DNA of 64,000 bases, taken from assembly GCA_900155495.1 (NCBI GenBank), contig FTLJ01000428.1:62001-126000 (forward strand), in the 5' to 3' direction. Within the stretch, counting starts at the first letter, position 1; every line of letters begins with the position of its first letter. Under the pieces are notes generated by a model that did not search any database, was not told the origin of the DNA, and saw nothing but the letters and a program-made list of their open reading frames with translations. The position numbers and the translations under genes were made by a program. The DNA comes from Porogramme epimiltina. Taxonomy: Eukaryota; Basidiomycota; Agaricomycetes; Polyporales; Polyporaceae. Positions 22,374 through 33,391 of this stretch are shown here, one piece after another.

Positions 22374-25300
22374 ATGAACATCTTCAGAAGCCGTGCGTGT
22401 GCCCCCTAATTGCGCTCGCGATTGTCCTAGCTAACACATCCGGTTGTTCCCAGTCCTAGGCAAAGTCTGGCGTGCGTAAGCCGCGCGCGCAAGAGATGGC
22501 GCACCCCGGCACTGACATCATTCCATCGCAGACGATCCCAACGCGGCGGAGGTCGTGAAGATATCCGAGGGCCAGCTGTTCCTCGTCCGCACGGAGTCCG
22601 TGCGCGGCGGTCGCGAGTGCTTGTGAGGGCTTCTTCTCTCCCGCTCCGCCGTGATAGCCTCGCGGCGGGTGCTTTGCTTCTTCCGCGCAGGGCTGACGAG
22701 ATCGCGCCGGGACGGGGGTTACAGGTACAATGACGCCATGGCGACTATTCGGAGGGTGCCGAATGTGGAGCACGCTTTCCAGCTGGTTATCACCAGAGTC
22801 TTCGAGGACGGGGATCAGGAGCTGCTGGAAGACGAGGATGAGAGTGAGTGCTCCGCCCTATCTTCCTTTCCTAGGATACTGTGCAGCAAGGAGTTTCGTT
22901 CCGCACCCGCATGAATATACCGAAATCACGGCTATATCCCCTCCTACAATACCTGCTCTCGACTCTCGTGCATGCACTGCCTTAGTTCCATCGGCGCAAT
23001 TTAAATGCTCAAGCGAGGTTGCGTTATTTTGGCGCGTTGTCCATCTTGGCAGATACCCCGGATTGATACATCAACTCCCTATGTGAATATTGGAACTGAC
23101 TTCCCGTTGACAGCTGATGAGGAGAGAGTTTTCCTTGTGTGCGAGGACATACATTTTCGCACAGGCACAACAGCCGATAACGAGACGGCTTTCCTCTGGC
23201 AAGATCTGCAAGGGGACGAAGACGAACTCTTCCAGTTTGTCGCAACCACAACGAATGAGCCCACTCGGGCATTCTTCGAAACTTGTATGTACCGTGCAAT
23301 GTACGAAACCAAATATCGCACAAGCGCGGACAACACCACGGACTCGGACCTTCAGGAATTCATTTGGCAGTACGCACACTCCATGAGTTTACTCGCGTCG
23401 TCCTCACAACTAGACTCAATTCAGGCCACCTAAGACAAAGAAAGAGAAGACAAAGACTTCTCGTAAGGCTTCGGGGTCGAAGGCCGTCGAGGCGCCTGTA
23501 GAGGAAGAGGTTATTATCTCGTCTGCCGCAGCTGAGCCAACAGGCGACCCTCTACGAGCCCTCATCCCAGACACCGACCCCAACATGCCCTCTCTCTTCG
23601 CTGAAATAGCTGAGCTTAACCTCTGGAATCTCAATGCCCAATCCTTCGAGAAACAGTGCAACGTCGTCATCCGTGTGGCGCAGGATATCCGGAAAGGGGT
23701 GTACGAATACTGGCTCATAGCGACGGGCTTGGCTGGGGAGGTCCTCGCGCACAAGGTCTCGACGGACATGAACCAACGGTCCTCGTCGCGCGTGCTCTCT
23801 TTCACGTGGAACCACATCGACGAGACGGGCCACCCGTCGAGCTGGTGCATACGTTTCGAATCGGAAGAGCTGCACCAACAGTTCCTAGCCGCGATGACCC
23901 AAGCGCTGTGGGAGAGCGGGAACCAGCTGCCGTGGGGAAAGGCCAAGGTACGCCTCCGAATGCAGATAGAGTTTCGAGCTACGGATATCTGATCAACCTA
24001 CGTTGACAGTTCGAGGAGCAGAACTATGTGATGAGCGCCAACACGGAAGATGTCGAGATGAGGGACGTGGAAGATGATGAGGACGAGGAGGATGCGGTCG
24101 CGGAGGAACTAGGCACGTCAGCCAAGTATACTATCGTGTGGCTGGGCTCACTGATAGCATTCACAGATAAGAGCGAAGATGAGGAGGAAGTGGAAGACTA
24201 TCCAGAAGACGAGGACGAGGATGAGCCAAAGATGCCGCAGGGCCGTAATAAACATCTTACGGTTGGATACAAAGGGGACAGATCATATGTTGTACGGGGA
24301 AACAAGATTGGGCTGTTCAAACATACCGGCGAAGGGTCAGTCAAATATGGTGGGACGATCGGTAGCGTCACTGCCAAAGACAAGCCTTTCTCTCCAAAGC
24401 ATGCAAGTCCTAATATCATGACATCTGGAATGTGGGTCCTGACACACCACACAGATCATGTTGCACGACCAAGACACGAAGATGATTCTCATGAACCCCG
24501 GCGACCGTCATGCGCTCTACAATCTCGACATCGAGACGGGCAAGATCGTGGAGGAATGGAAGGTGCACGACGACATCTCCGTCGACCACATCGCGCCGGA
24601 CAACAAGTTCGCGCAGATGACGCCGGAGCAGACCATCGTCGGCATCTCGCACAACGCGCTCTTCCGGATCGACCCGCGCGTGTCGGGCACGAAGATGGTC
24701 GACAGCCAGTACAAGCAGTACGCGTCCAAGAACGCGTTCTCGGGCGTCGCGACGACCGAGGGCGGGAAGCTCGCCGTCGCGAGCGAGAAGGGCGACATCC
24801 GCCTGTTCGACGCGATCGGCAAGAACGCGAAGACGGCGCTGCCGCCGCTCGGGGACCCGATCACGGGCATCGACGTGACCGCGAACGGCCGCTGGATCGT
24901 CGCGACGACCAAGACGTACCTGCTCCTCATCGACACGCTCATCGGCGAGGGCCGCTACACGGGCCAGCTCGGCTTCGACCGCTCGTTCCCCGCGACCGCG
25001 AAGCCCATCCCGCGCCGCCTGCAGCTCCGCGCGGAGCACGTCGCGTACATGGGCCACAATGTGGCCTTCACCCCGGCGAGGTGCGCTGCGCCCCCCGTTT
25101 GGGCTCTTTTTTGTGGTTCTGACGTCGGAAACAGGTTCAACATGGGCGAGGGCAAGGAGGAGAACGCGATCGTGACGTCCACGGGCCAGTACGTCGTCGC
25201 GTGGGACTTTGCGAAGGTGAAGAAGGGCCAGCTCGACAAGTACGAGATCAAATGGTGCGTCCTCCCTTTCGCCATTCCCGCCCTATTACATCCCGCTGAT

Positions 25301-25581
25301 GCGACTCGCCCCCTCAGGTACGAGGACCAGGTCGTCCAGGACAACTTCAGGTTCGGCGACGACAAGGAAATCGTACGTCCCTCCCCACGTGTTGTGTATC
25401 GCTCCGAACCGACCTGACACACCCCGCTCCGCCACTTTCATTTTCGCTTCCGCAGATCGTCGCGCTCCCGGACAACGTCCTGACGATCAACAAGAAGAAC
25501 CTGAAGCGGCCCACGAGGGCGTCGCTCGCCCCGCCGCGCGCCTCTCTGAGCCGTTCAGGCATCGTCAACTCCCCGTTCTAA
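22374..25581 (+). CDS. VID27: Vid27 (vacuolar import and degradation protein 27) family
   Basis: Twelve exons: 22374..22392, 22454..22471, 22532..22622, 22725..22843, 23114..23369, 23425..23947, 24010..24112, 24167..24402, 24455..25080, 25135..25254, 25318..25372, 25456..25581 (763 aa). The N-terminus (LLGKVWHDPNAAEVVKISEG) begins a PH-like module; a middle domain (LWNLNAQSFEKQCNVVIRVAQ, WCIRFESEELHQQFL) and an acidic linker lead into the C-terminal beta-propeller (MLHDQDTKMILMNP, GKIVEEWKVHDD, PEQTIVGISHNALFRIDPR, YVVAWDFAKVKKGQ). This is the standard Vid27 architecture; yeast Vid27 is a cytoplasmic protein linked to degradation of gluconeogenic enzymes. Exons 1 and 2 are only 19 and 18 nt. 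Introns 24113..24166 and 24403..24454 need GC donors (gcacgt, gcaagt). Intron 22844..23113 is long (270 nt). Confidence 0.92.
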
Positions 25582-26077
25582 CCGCTCTTCCTCCCCGTTT
25601 ACCTCACCCGAAAGACGCTGGTGCCCCTGCCGCCGTTCGTAGATATTACGGTTTAACCTTGTTTTGTGAAAGAAGCAGTCGGCCAATCTTGTATCAATGC
25701 TCACTTACTCGGTCCGCGGTCTCGGTTGTTCGTTGTCCCCCTCATCTCCCCGTGTCCCTGTGCTATACCCGCTACCGTCGGACCCTCCGTGTATACTCTG
25801 TACGACTCCCGGATCCTTGGTCCGTTCTTCACTCGCCCTTCACGATCACACGTCTTTCGGACCTTGGGTGCGTCGCGACGTCTGCGCACCGCACATGACC
25901 CGTCTCTCTTACGTTCTCGCACGCGCGCGCGCGCGTGGCATGTACGCGGTGAATGCGTCGGATTTCTTGATCTTTGTATTACAATTACGTTGAACTTCCT
26001 TCTGCTTCACGCACGATCGTCCAAAGCAAACTCTAGCCCTCCGGGACTACCACGATGACAACCAAACACTAGCGACT
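25582..26077. other. Convergent 3' spacer with a CG dinucleotide run
   Basis: About 500 bases between the VID27 and glutamine synthetase stops. It contains the 16-bp palindrome cacgcgcgcgcgcgtg at 25920..25935. No gene seen. Confidence 0.45.
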
Positions 26078-27410
26078 CTACTTGTCGAGGCAGGTGGTCT
26101 CGACAATGATGCCGGTGACGCGGTAAGGGTCTGAAGACAATAAAAAGACGGCCGTCAGTCCCCGCTCTCCGAGCGCGTATAGAAGTGAGACGCACCAATG
26201 TTGGACGCGGGGCGGCGGTCCTCGAGGTAGCCGTAGCCCTGGGCACCGACGTGACGGGGGATACGGATCGAAGCGCCACGGTTGGCGACGCCCGAAGTGA
26301 AGGTGCCAATGTGGCCGGTCTCGTGGCGGCCGGTGAGACGCATGTCGTTGTCCTCGCCGTAGACGGCGATGTGCTCGTTGTGGCGCTTGGCGAGCTTGGC
26401 GATCGCCTCTTCGATGAACTTCATGCCTCCGGGCTCACGCATCGCCTTGGTGGAGTAGTTGGTGTGGCAGCCGGCACCGTTCCAGTCGCCCTGGAGGGGC
26501 TTGGGGTGGAAGGAGACCTTGATGCCCCACTGCTCGGCGATGCGGACAAGGAGGTAGCGCGCCATCCAGAGGTGGTCGCCCATGGAGATACCCTCGCAGG
26601 GGCCGACCTGGAACTCCCACTGGGAAGGCATGACCTCCGCGTTGATGCCGGAGATGTTCACACCGGCGTAGAGGCAGGCGCGGTAGTGAGCCTCGATGAG
26701 GTCACGGGCGAAGACCTTGCCAGCGCCTAGCATTCAAAAGTCGGGTTAGGCTACAATTCGCGAAGCGGAGCCAAGCCAGAAGCGTGAAATGCGCACCAGC
26801 ACCGCAGTAGTAGGGGCCTTGGGGACCGGGGAAACCGCCCTTGGGCCAGCCGTAAGGAGAGCCGTCCATGTCGAAGAGGGTGTATTCCTGCTCGAGACCG
26901 AACCAGGGGACCTGGTCCTTGGCGAGCTCCATAACCTTGGCGGCATGGTGGCGGTAGTTGGTCCTGTTGGGGGTACCGTCGTTGTTGTAGCACTCGGCGA
27001 GAACGAGGATGTTGTCACCGCCACGGAAGGGGTCCTTGAAGATGGCGGCCGGGCGGAGGTAGACATCAGAGTCGTTGCCGGGGGCCTGGTTGGTGGAGGA
27101 ACCATCGAAGTCCCAGATGCGGAGGGTGCCAATGTCCGTGACCTTCTTGTTGACGGTCTGGAGGCGGAGTTAGGACAGGGCTCATGAAGGGGTATGGCAC
27201 GCGACTGAATTAATGACGGGGGTGGAATACTGACCGTGGTCTTTGAACGGAGGCCACCATCGCCGTCAATCCAGACGTCTATGTTCCGGGGTTTGTGAGC
27301 GGGGAGGCAAATGAGCGGTGATGGAGTGAGTGCTCACACTCTGCCTGGATCTTCTCGCCCTGGGGAAGGGCGAGGAAGGGGGCGAGGAGGTCGTTGCGGT
27401 ACTGGGACAT
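26078..27410 (-). CDS. GLN1: Glutamine synthetase (type II, eukaryotic)
   Basis: Five exons on the minus strand: 27338..27410, 27235..27278, 26797..27157, 26196..26726, 26078..26130 (353 aa, the usual length). It has the beta-grasp motif [20 protein letters not shown], the catalytic EQEYTLFD and [16 protein letters not shown] metal-site blocks, the ATP-region signature [16 protein letters not shown], and [22 protein letters not shown]. It makes glutamine from glutamate, ammonium and ATP in the cytosol and is the entry point of nitrogen assimilation. The start [13 protein letters not shown] is the conserved one. About 90 bases upstream is cttataaa (TATA-like), and GATAAG elements lie at 27527..27532 and 27895..27900, fitting control by an AreA/Nit2-type GATA factor (inference). 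Confidence 0.96.
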
Positions 27411-27497
27411 GGCGGACGAGGGGAGTGGAGGAAGAGAGGAGATGAGAGGAGATGAGAGAAAGAGAAGTAAAGTCGAGTCAGGGCAGCAGCGGAGGTG

Positions 27498-27505
27498 TTT
27501 ATAAG
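27498..27505 (-). promoter_or_regulatory. TATA-like box of glutamine synthetase
   Basis: Reads cttataaa on the minus strand, 88-95 bases upstream of the ATG at 27410. Confidence 0.55.
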
Positions 27506-27526
27506 TGTTTGGGTGGGGTAGGCCCT

Positions 27527-27532
27527 CTTATC
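27527..27532 (-). promoter_or_regulatory. GATA-factor site (GATAAG) upstream of glutamine synthetase
   Basis: GATAAG on the minus strand, about 120 bases upstream of the start codon. A second GATAAG lies on the plus strand at 27895..27900. Fungal nitrogen regulators of the AreA/Nit2 type bind WGATAR/HGATAR sites, often in pairs. Confidence 0.5.
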
Positions 27533-27894
27533 GGGGCGACAGGCCGCATCTAGCCGAGAACGATCGCTGGCGCGGGCTGGGCGCTCTCCTGTCAGAGTCA
27601 GTCGGGCGCAGCGACTCCTCTCTCTTTCTCGGTCTGGCTGCCTAGCCCGCCCGTGTGTCCCCACCCCGGGCTAGGCTGGGCCTTTGCCGCCCCCACCCCA
27701 CCGTGTCCGCCCTGTGCGCTGTGGTGCCTCCCCGGCGCACGCACCCCGCCGCGGCGGTGAGGTGAGGGCGGGGGCGGGGCAGCGGGAGCCCGCACGCGCC
27801 CTCAAACGCGGCGGGGCCTGCCCTCCACCCCGGGTGAACCGGAGCACCGCCGGAGTCGTCGCAGCCCGCCACCAGCGGGCGTCGGTCTGATTGA

Positions 27895-27900
27895 GATAAG
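27895..27900 (+). promoter_or_regulatory. Second GATA-factor site (GATAAG)
   Basis: Upstream of glutamine synthetase, about 485 bases from its ATG and just past the ERJ5 stop codon. It pairs with the site at 27527..27532. Confidence 0.4.
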
Positions 27901-27932
27901 GAGCCGGACGGGCCGTGGCCCCCCGCCAATGA

Positions 27933-29556
27933 TCATTTCCTCCTTACAGCCTTGCGCCGCCGCCCGCCCGCCATCGTCGCCGCCGCCGCCCTTCCGTTCC
28001 GCGCCCCGCCCGCCCCGCCCTCCCGCGGCGTCACCGTCCCGCTCCCCGCCGCATCAGAACTCGCCACGGAGCCCGAGTCTCCCTCGTCCTCCCCCCCAGT
28101 GCTAGCCTCCTCCTCTATCGCGGATCCATCGCGCCTAGTCACTTTTCCCAACACCCCGGTCACAAGGGACAGGAACCACGTCCTCTTGATCGATGGGGCC
28201 ACCGCGGTCTCGCTCGTCACTGGCAGCAGACTCCCATCCGACTCCAGCTAGGGTCGTGGCGTAACGTTAGCCATGACACAATCCTCCAAATCTGCTTCCG
28301 GCCAACTCACAATGTATACATCCTGGCCTTCCACCACCATGTCCACCATCTTCCCCGGCACCACGTTCCCATCCTCGTCCATCCGCATCGGTCCTCCCAG
28401 ATTTACCTTGACCTGACACAGATTTCAATTCCCCGTCAGCCCCCCATGACTTCCGAGCCTCGCACGCGCACAATCAGCGCACCTTCCGCTGTCCCTCCTG
28501 CGGGTTAAGTTTCGAGCCCCATGCAGATGCCCGCGCCTGCTCTATGATCCACTCGACGCGCGCCAGGTCCTTTTTATAGTTCATCTTCTGAACGACATAT
28601 TGTAGTCCTGAGGAAATTATGACCAAGAATGAAAGTACAGTCTGGCCCGCCGGAGACCCGCGTTAGCAGATCCATTTTCAAACCGCACCCGCGATCGGCC
28701 ACTTACCCCAAGCCCAGGACGGAATCTAGAATAGTAGTACCCGGTGCCCCTCCAGACCGGCACCCCGTTCTTGTAGAAGAAGTCGTAGCTAGCGACGCCA
28801 TCATGACAGCGATGGAATGGTCGAATCAGCACCCAAAATTTTTTCGCTCCTTCTCGCTCTCGCGCGCGCACAGATGCGGGGGCGCGTGAGTGATGACCCG
28901 TCCCCGCCGCCCAGGCCGCGAGCGCGAAGGACAGGAAGGAACGAGTTGTGTGACTCACCGCTTGCGTTTCTCTCCGTTCCTTAGAATGGCCGCGACTACG
29001 CCGAGCCGCGCGAACCGCTCGTGCGCGCCCTTGACCCCCTTGTTCTTGTCCGGGCTGTCGCGCCACGATCGCGTCAGCCATGCGTGCCGTGCCCTCCTAG
29101 AAGCGACGCGGGGGGACGAGGAAGGACGAGGACGCACTGGAGCTGCAAACTCTTCTTCCTGTACGCCTTCGAGATTTCCGATGTGGAAGCGGTGTGGGGG
29201 ACGTCGAGCCACGAGTAGAAGGTCGTGCCCTTTCCTATGGGTGACAAGACACGGAGAGTCCCGAGGTCAGAGGGCGGAGGAGGGCGGAGGGGAACGAGTC
29301 TGGCGACCGTGGTCACTCACCCTCTGCTCCCTCTAGCGCGGTAACGAGGTCGAATATCTCATGGTCCTCCTGCAAAAGATGGTCAGACTCCCCATAGCCG
29401 AACACGTTCTATGTGCACCCACCTTGGTCCAACTACGCATACGCCCACATTACACGTCAACGTCACTCAACACGGCATACATACGAGATGAGGAACGTAC
29501 GCGACCACGGCCGTTACCAGAACCGCCAAGAATGCGATTATGTGGAGAACCCTCAT
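27933..29556 (-). CDS. ERJ5: ER membrane J-domain protein, Erj5 type
   Basis: Eight exons on the minus strand: 29485..29556, 29321..29369, 29138..29234, 28959..29054, 28707..28788, 28483..28641, 28311..28412, 27933..28247 (323 aa). The signal sequence [19 protein letters not shown] is followed by [20 protein letters not shown] and a J domain ([20 protein letters not shown], then AYRKKSLQL) whose HPD is at residues 73-75, split by intron 29055..29137. [21 protein letters not shown] is the conserved Erj5 segment next to the membrane span [17 protein letters not shown]. Erj5 helps protein folding in the ER with an Hsp70 partner. A third hydrophobic patch ([15 protein letters not shown]) and a basic C-terminus (RRRKAVRRK) end the protein. 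The exon 1 donor gtatgt was chosen over an earlier gtacgt because of frame. It is divergent from RRN7. Confidence 0.9.
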
Positions 29557-29876
29557 GTCGTTGGCGGTGCGCAAGCGACCCGCGAAGGAGACGAGGAGAA
29601 GGGAGAGTGAGCTGTAAAGAGCGAGCGCGTTGGAGAGCACACTGCCAGAGCACCCGCGACACGGTTTCGATCATTATGCGTGGCGGTCCACGTGGTTATC
29701 TAATCTTAGGCGTCTGTTTCCGCCAGGCACCGAAGGGGCGCGGGCGCGGCTCAAACTCTTCTCCTCTCAGCCACCATTACTGCTCGTACAGGCTCGGCCG
29801 GAGCAACAGCTTCTTCTATATTTTGGGTTCCTATCATATGAACATTTAATAACGCCCTCTGATACACCGCATCTCC
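29557..29876. promoter_or_regulatory. Divergent upstream region, ERJ5 / RRN7
   Basis: About 320 bases between opposite start codons. No clear core-promoter element. Confidence 0.4.
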
Positions 29877-32290
29877 ATGGCTCCCCGCAGGAAATGCCCG
29901 GTTTGTGGCTCCAAACAATGGCATAAGGAGCCGGCCAGCGGGCTTATTACGTGCAGCGAGGGCCATGTTCTTCAGGTACGTTCCGGCCCGGCGTACGCTA
30001 TCTACCTTCTCCTAATGGAAGTTTAGAACTACAGGAACGAAACGACGGAGGTCACCGAACTCGGCCCCCATGCTGTGCGCAAGCGGACCCTCAAGTCGGG
30101 CAAGAAGAAAGAGAAGCGCAACAAAGCCGACCCGAAGCGTGCGTCTCGGCCCGTCTCCCTCAATGTACACGGCGTGGCTAACCCGGCGCAGTATATCACG
30201 GAGAGCGCGCCCGCTTCCATTACTTCCAGTGCCTGCAGCTCATCTTGCGCATGCAAGTCACTGCTCTCACTCGGCTGTGGAACCTGCCGCCGGATTTCGA
30301 GGTCCGCCCTTTCGAACGGCGTTGTCCCGAAATACCCGGGCCACATGCTTAACCACACCTTTCATAGACGGTATGCAGGGAGATCTGGGCGCTCCACCTT
30401 TCTCTGCTGCCCAGCCCACCTGTGCCCGAGCCTCTCCTGCATTTGCAAGACATGTTAGGGCCCTCCCGGGCATCTCGGACGCAGCAGAAAGATAGCGGGG
30501 CTGCCAATGAGGGGGAGGACGAGCGTAGTGATGATGCGAGCAGTCGACAGAGCGACTCTGGAGGCTCATCCTCTTCGGAGGGATCCAGCTCGGACTCTGG
30601 CTCGGGCTCTGACTCGGGCTCCGATACCGATTCTGGGTCTGAGGGAGAAGAGCGAGACGAAGAGCTTGATGAACTTATGCGAGAGAATTCCGAAACCCCT
30701 TCGGAAGACGACGATCACGAGGACGAAGGAGAAAGGCAGAAGCGGAGAGCATCTGTTCCAGCTGCCAAGAAGAGGCGAAATTTCGGCCAGTTTGACGCGC
30801 CTGCCAGTACCGTTTCAGTGCTGGTGGTAGCATGCTGGACGTTGAGGCTACCTGTTATGTATTTGGATTTCGTGAGGTACGTCTACGAGACTCTCCACAT
30901 GTTTACCTGGCTTTAACACGGTCGATCATAACTAGACTACTCGAGGGCTACGATTTGCCCTACTTAGACTCGCTTCGCCTTCTCCCAGAAAATATGACAC
31001 GACACCTCGCGAAGCATACAGCGCAAGCGTTATCCCCGCACGTACGTCCATACATCACACTCCCCACGGCCGCTCACTCGTTTCACCTACAGCACGCACC
31101 CACGACGCTGGCTCTCCATAGGCTCGCCTCTCGCTTAGCGAGGCTCCTATACACCTCCTACGACATCTACACGCCCGAGATGAACGCCGCGCCGATCCTC
31201 TGGAAGGCGGTGCGGAGCCTGCAAGGCACGCGTACGTACACCGTCGCCTCGCGTTTTTTCCATCACACAATTTACTCACCCCGATGCCCGAACCCCCCAC
31301 AGCGGTGCTCTACGTGCTCGCCAAGAAGCTCGCGCACCGCGTCTCCGTCCCGCTCACGCTGCACCGCACGCTCGCGCCCGCGCTCGCGCGGAGCAAGGCC
31401 CGCGACCCGCTCGCGCACAAGCAGGACAGCGCCGTGCCCGAGGTCGCGCTCGCCGCCGCCGTTATCGTCGTCGTGAAGCTCGTGTACGGGCTCGACGGCA
31501 AGTCACGGTGCGTGTTCCCGCCCTATCTGCTCTGGAGAAGGGCTAACCCGATGCGTTCTAGGCGGCCGAGGGAGAAGGCCGACCCCGCGTGCGCGCTGCC
31601 CACGCTGCCCGAGCTCGTGCAGGCCATCAGGGCCGCGGAAGCGGCTGACGTGCAGCGCGCCCCTGTGTCTGCCATGGGGACCGCGACGTGAGTCGCTTTT
31701 TCGCCTGTACCCTCGGCGCTCCGGTGGGCGGTGTGCTCATCGGGCCCGCTTGTTTGTGCCTGCTCCGCAGATCTGCGCTGGACATGGACGACGCGATGAT
31801 GGACGCGTACTTGGAGTTTTGCGAGAAGGCGCTCCTGCCCCGAGAGGACCGGATGCCCCGTGCGTCTCTTTCCGAATTGCTCCCCCTCGACGCTTAATTT
31901 TGAACGGGATCCTTGATTTTGGCAGCCCGGAATGCGACTACGGACCACTTCCCCTTACACGGGGAGTCTGAATCGATCGCGTCGAAACCGGTTGAAGGTG
32001 AAGATATCCCTCCGTACACGCCCTTCAAGACCGTGAATTCCGTCGATGCGGATGGTGAAGAACTGAGGCCGGGCGAGCAGTACACGATTTGCAACACTCA
32101 AGACATACTTGGTACACTACCAGACGACCTCGACCTCATCATCTCGGCGACAGCGCGGTGGGCCGGCGTCGAGCCGGTGTACGTGTCCGGGGTCGTTGAG
32201 CGTTTTGAGAGGAGGACGGCGCGATGGTGGGATGTCTTGAGGAGGAAGGAGCGGGACGAGGCGGCGGCGGAGCAGCGCCGAGGTTCGTAG
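29877..32290 (+). CDS. RRN7: RNA polymerase I initiation factor Rrn7 (TAF1B / TFIIB-like)
   Basis: Ten exons: 29877..29975, 30027..30138, 30192..30301, 30368..30876, 30936..31041, 31093..31231, 31303..31507, 31562..31687, 31771..31859, 31926..32290 (619 aa). The N-terminal zinc ribbon uses Cys7, Cys10, Cys26 and His30 (RRKCPVCG; TCSEGH). Then come a basic linker, YFQCLQLILRMQVTALTRLW, and the cyclin-fold-like region (VLVVACWTLRLPVMYLDFVR, YDLPYLDSLRLLPENMTRHL, VALAAAVIVVVKLVYGLDGK). This is the layout of Rrn7/TAF1B, the TFIIB-like subunit of core factor that recruits RNA polymerase I to rDNA promoters in the nucleolus. A strongly acidic Ser/Asp/Gly-rich insert sits at about residues 140-215. 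Length and domain order fit the family. Confidence 0.92.
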
Positions 32291-33391
32291 TGTAACTACA
32301 CACCAGCGTCAGCGGTTGAAATTGGCTAGTATCAACCGGCGCCGACGCCCCCTTGGCCAACTCGGAGAGGGGAGGACCGGAGCAAGAGAGACGCACCGGA
32401 GGCGTTCGCCACGAACTTGAGTTGGGGACGCGTATGCTGAGGACGCCGGTAGCGGATCGACAGGACCAATCCGTGCTGCACAGGATTGCACTGGTGTGGT
32501 CCTAGCGCCTGCTGATTTTGTCATGGCCTGGGAGGCACGTGGCTCTCGTGTGGCTCTGCTGCCCCTATCCCAGCGGCGTCTCTCACCTCCTTCGGCGGTC
32601 TATCCTTTGCCAGATGTCGTTGGTGACGACACAATACCGATCAAAAATAGCCGCACAAGGCATGTTTTAGTTTCCGTTTCTCCCAAGCATCCAACTTAAT
32701 ACCGCCTTCGCGATAGCATGCCGTCGCCGGCGCAACTTGAGTCGGATGTTGCCAGCAGTGGCTCCTCAAATCCTCCGACCGGGGCCGCACACGAGTGTGC
32801 ATAAGATTGTTCAATTTACAAAATCAGCGCTGAAAATCCGACAGAGCGTGCGCCCGGTGTGATGCGCCTCCTAGCGTCACAGACCCGGGCGGGGGAAAGC
32901 ACGCCCTCATTCGCCCACCACACGAGGCCGCCGTACGACACAACTCCCCGGCGCGCAATTGGGACTTTGGGCGGCGAACGCGTCCAGCGCCGGCGCGCGA
33001 CGCCTCATTGGACGGGGGCGTAGCGCGTCCGCCTCCCCTGATCCATCACCGCACTCGGACTGCTCGGGTCTGGGGGGCGCTGTCAGCATCGGCTCCTTGT
33101 TTGCGTAACTTCTCGTCCACTCCGATGAACTGGCGGCAGGCCGGTGCGCGGGCGTTTGCGCGCGCCTTGCGGTGGGTTGCAGGGTCCGCATCCGCACCGG
33201 CCAGGTTTCATCTCCCGCTCTAGCGCATTTGCGACTACCAAACCCTTGGGATCGCCCTATGCCTTGCGACAATAAAAAGGGAGGCGTGAGGGACGGTGGA
33301 CGGCACCCCGCACCTTCTTCCCTTCCTCCCTTCTCCTCTTACGTCCTTTATTTACGACCCCATCCTCGTAATTCTTACTCCCTCTCCCATC
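32291..33391. other. Gene-free interval upstream of the cupin gene
   Basis: About 1.1 kb. It holds the RRN7 3' region, a loose 7-bp inverted repeat (aggacca 32462..32468 / tggtcct 32497..32503), and a TATA-like aataaaaa at 33271..33278, 114 bases before the cupin ATG. No coding frame convinces. Confidence 0.45.
33271..33278 (+). promoter_or_regulatory. TATA-like element of the cupin gene
   Basis: The A-rich aataaaaa lies 114-121 bases upstream of the ATG at 33392 and just ahead of a CT-rich leader. Confidence 0.35.

Larger units (their letters stand above)
27411..27932. promoter_or_regulatory. Glutamine synthetase promoter region
   Basis: About 520 bases upstream of the minus-strand glutamine synthetase, bounded by the ERJ5 stop. 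It carries a purine-rich leader (27411..27480), a TATA-like box and two GATAAG motifs. The distal half is very GC-rich. No gene seen. Confidence 0.6.
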
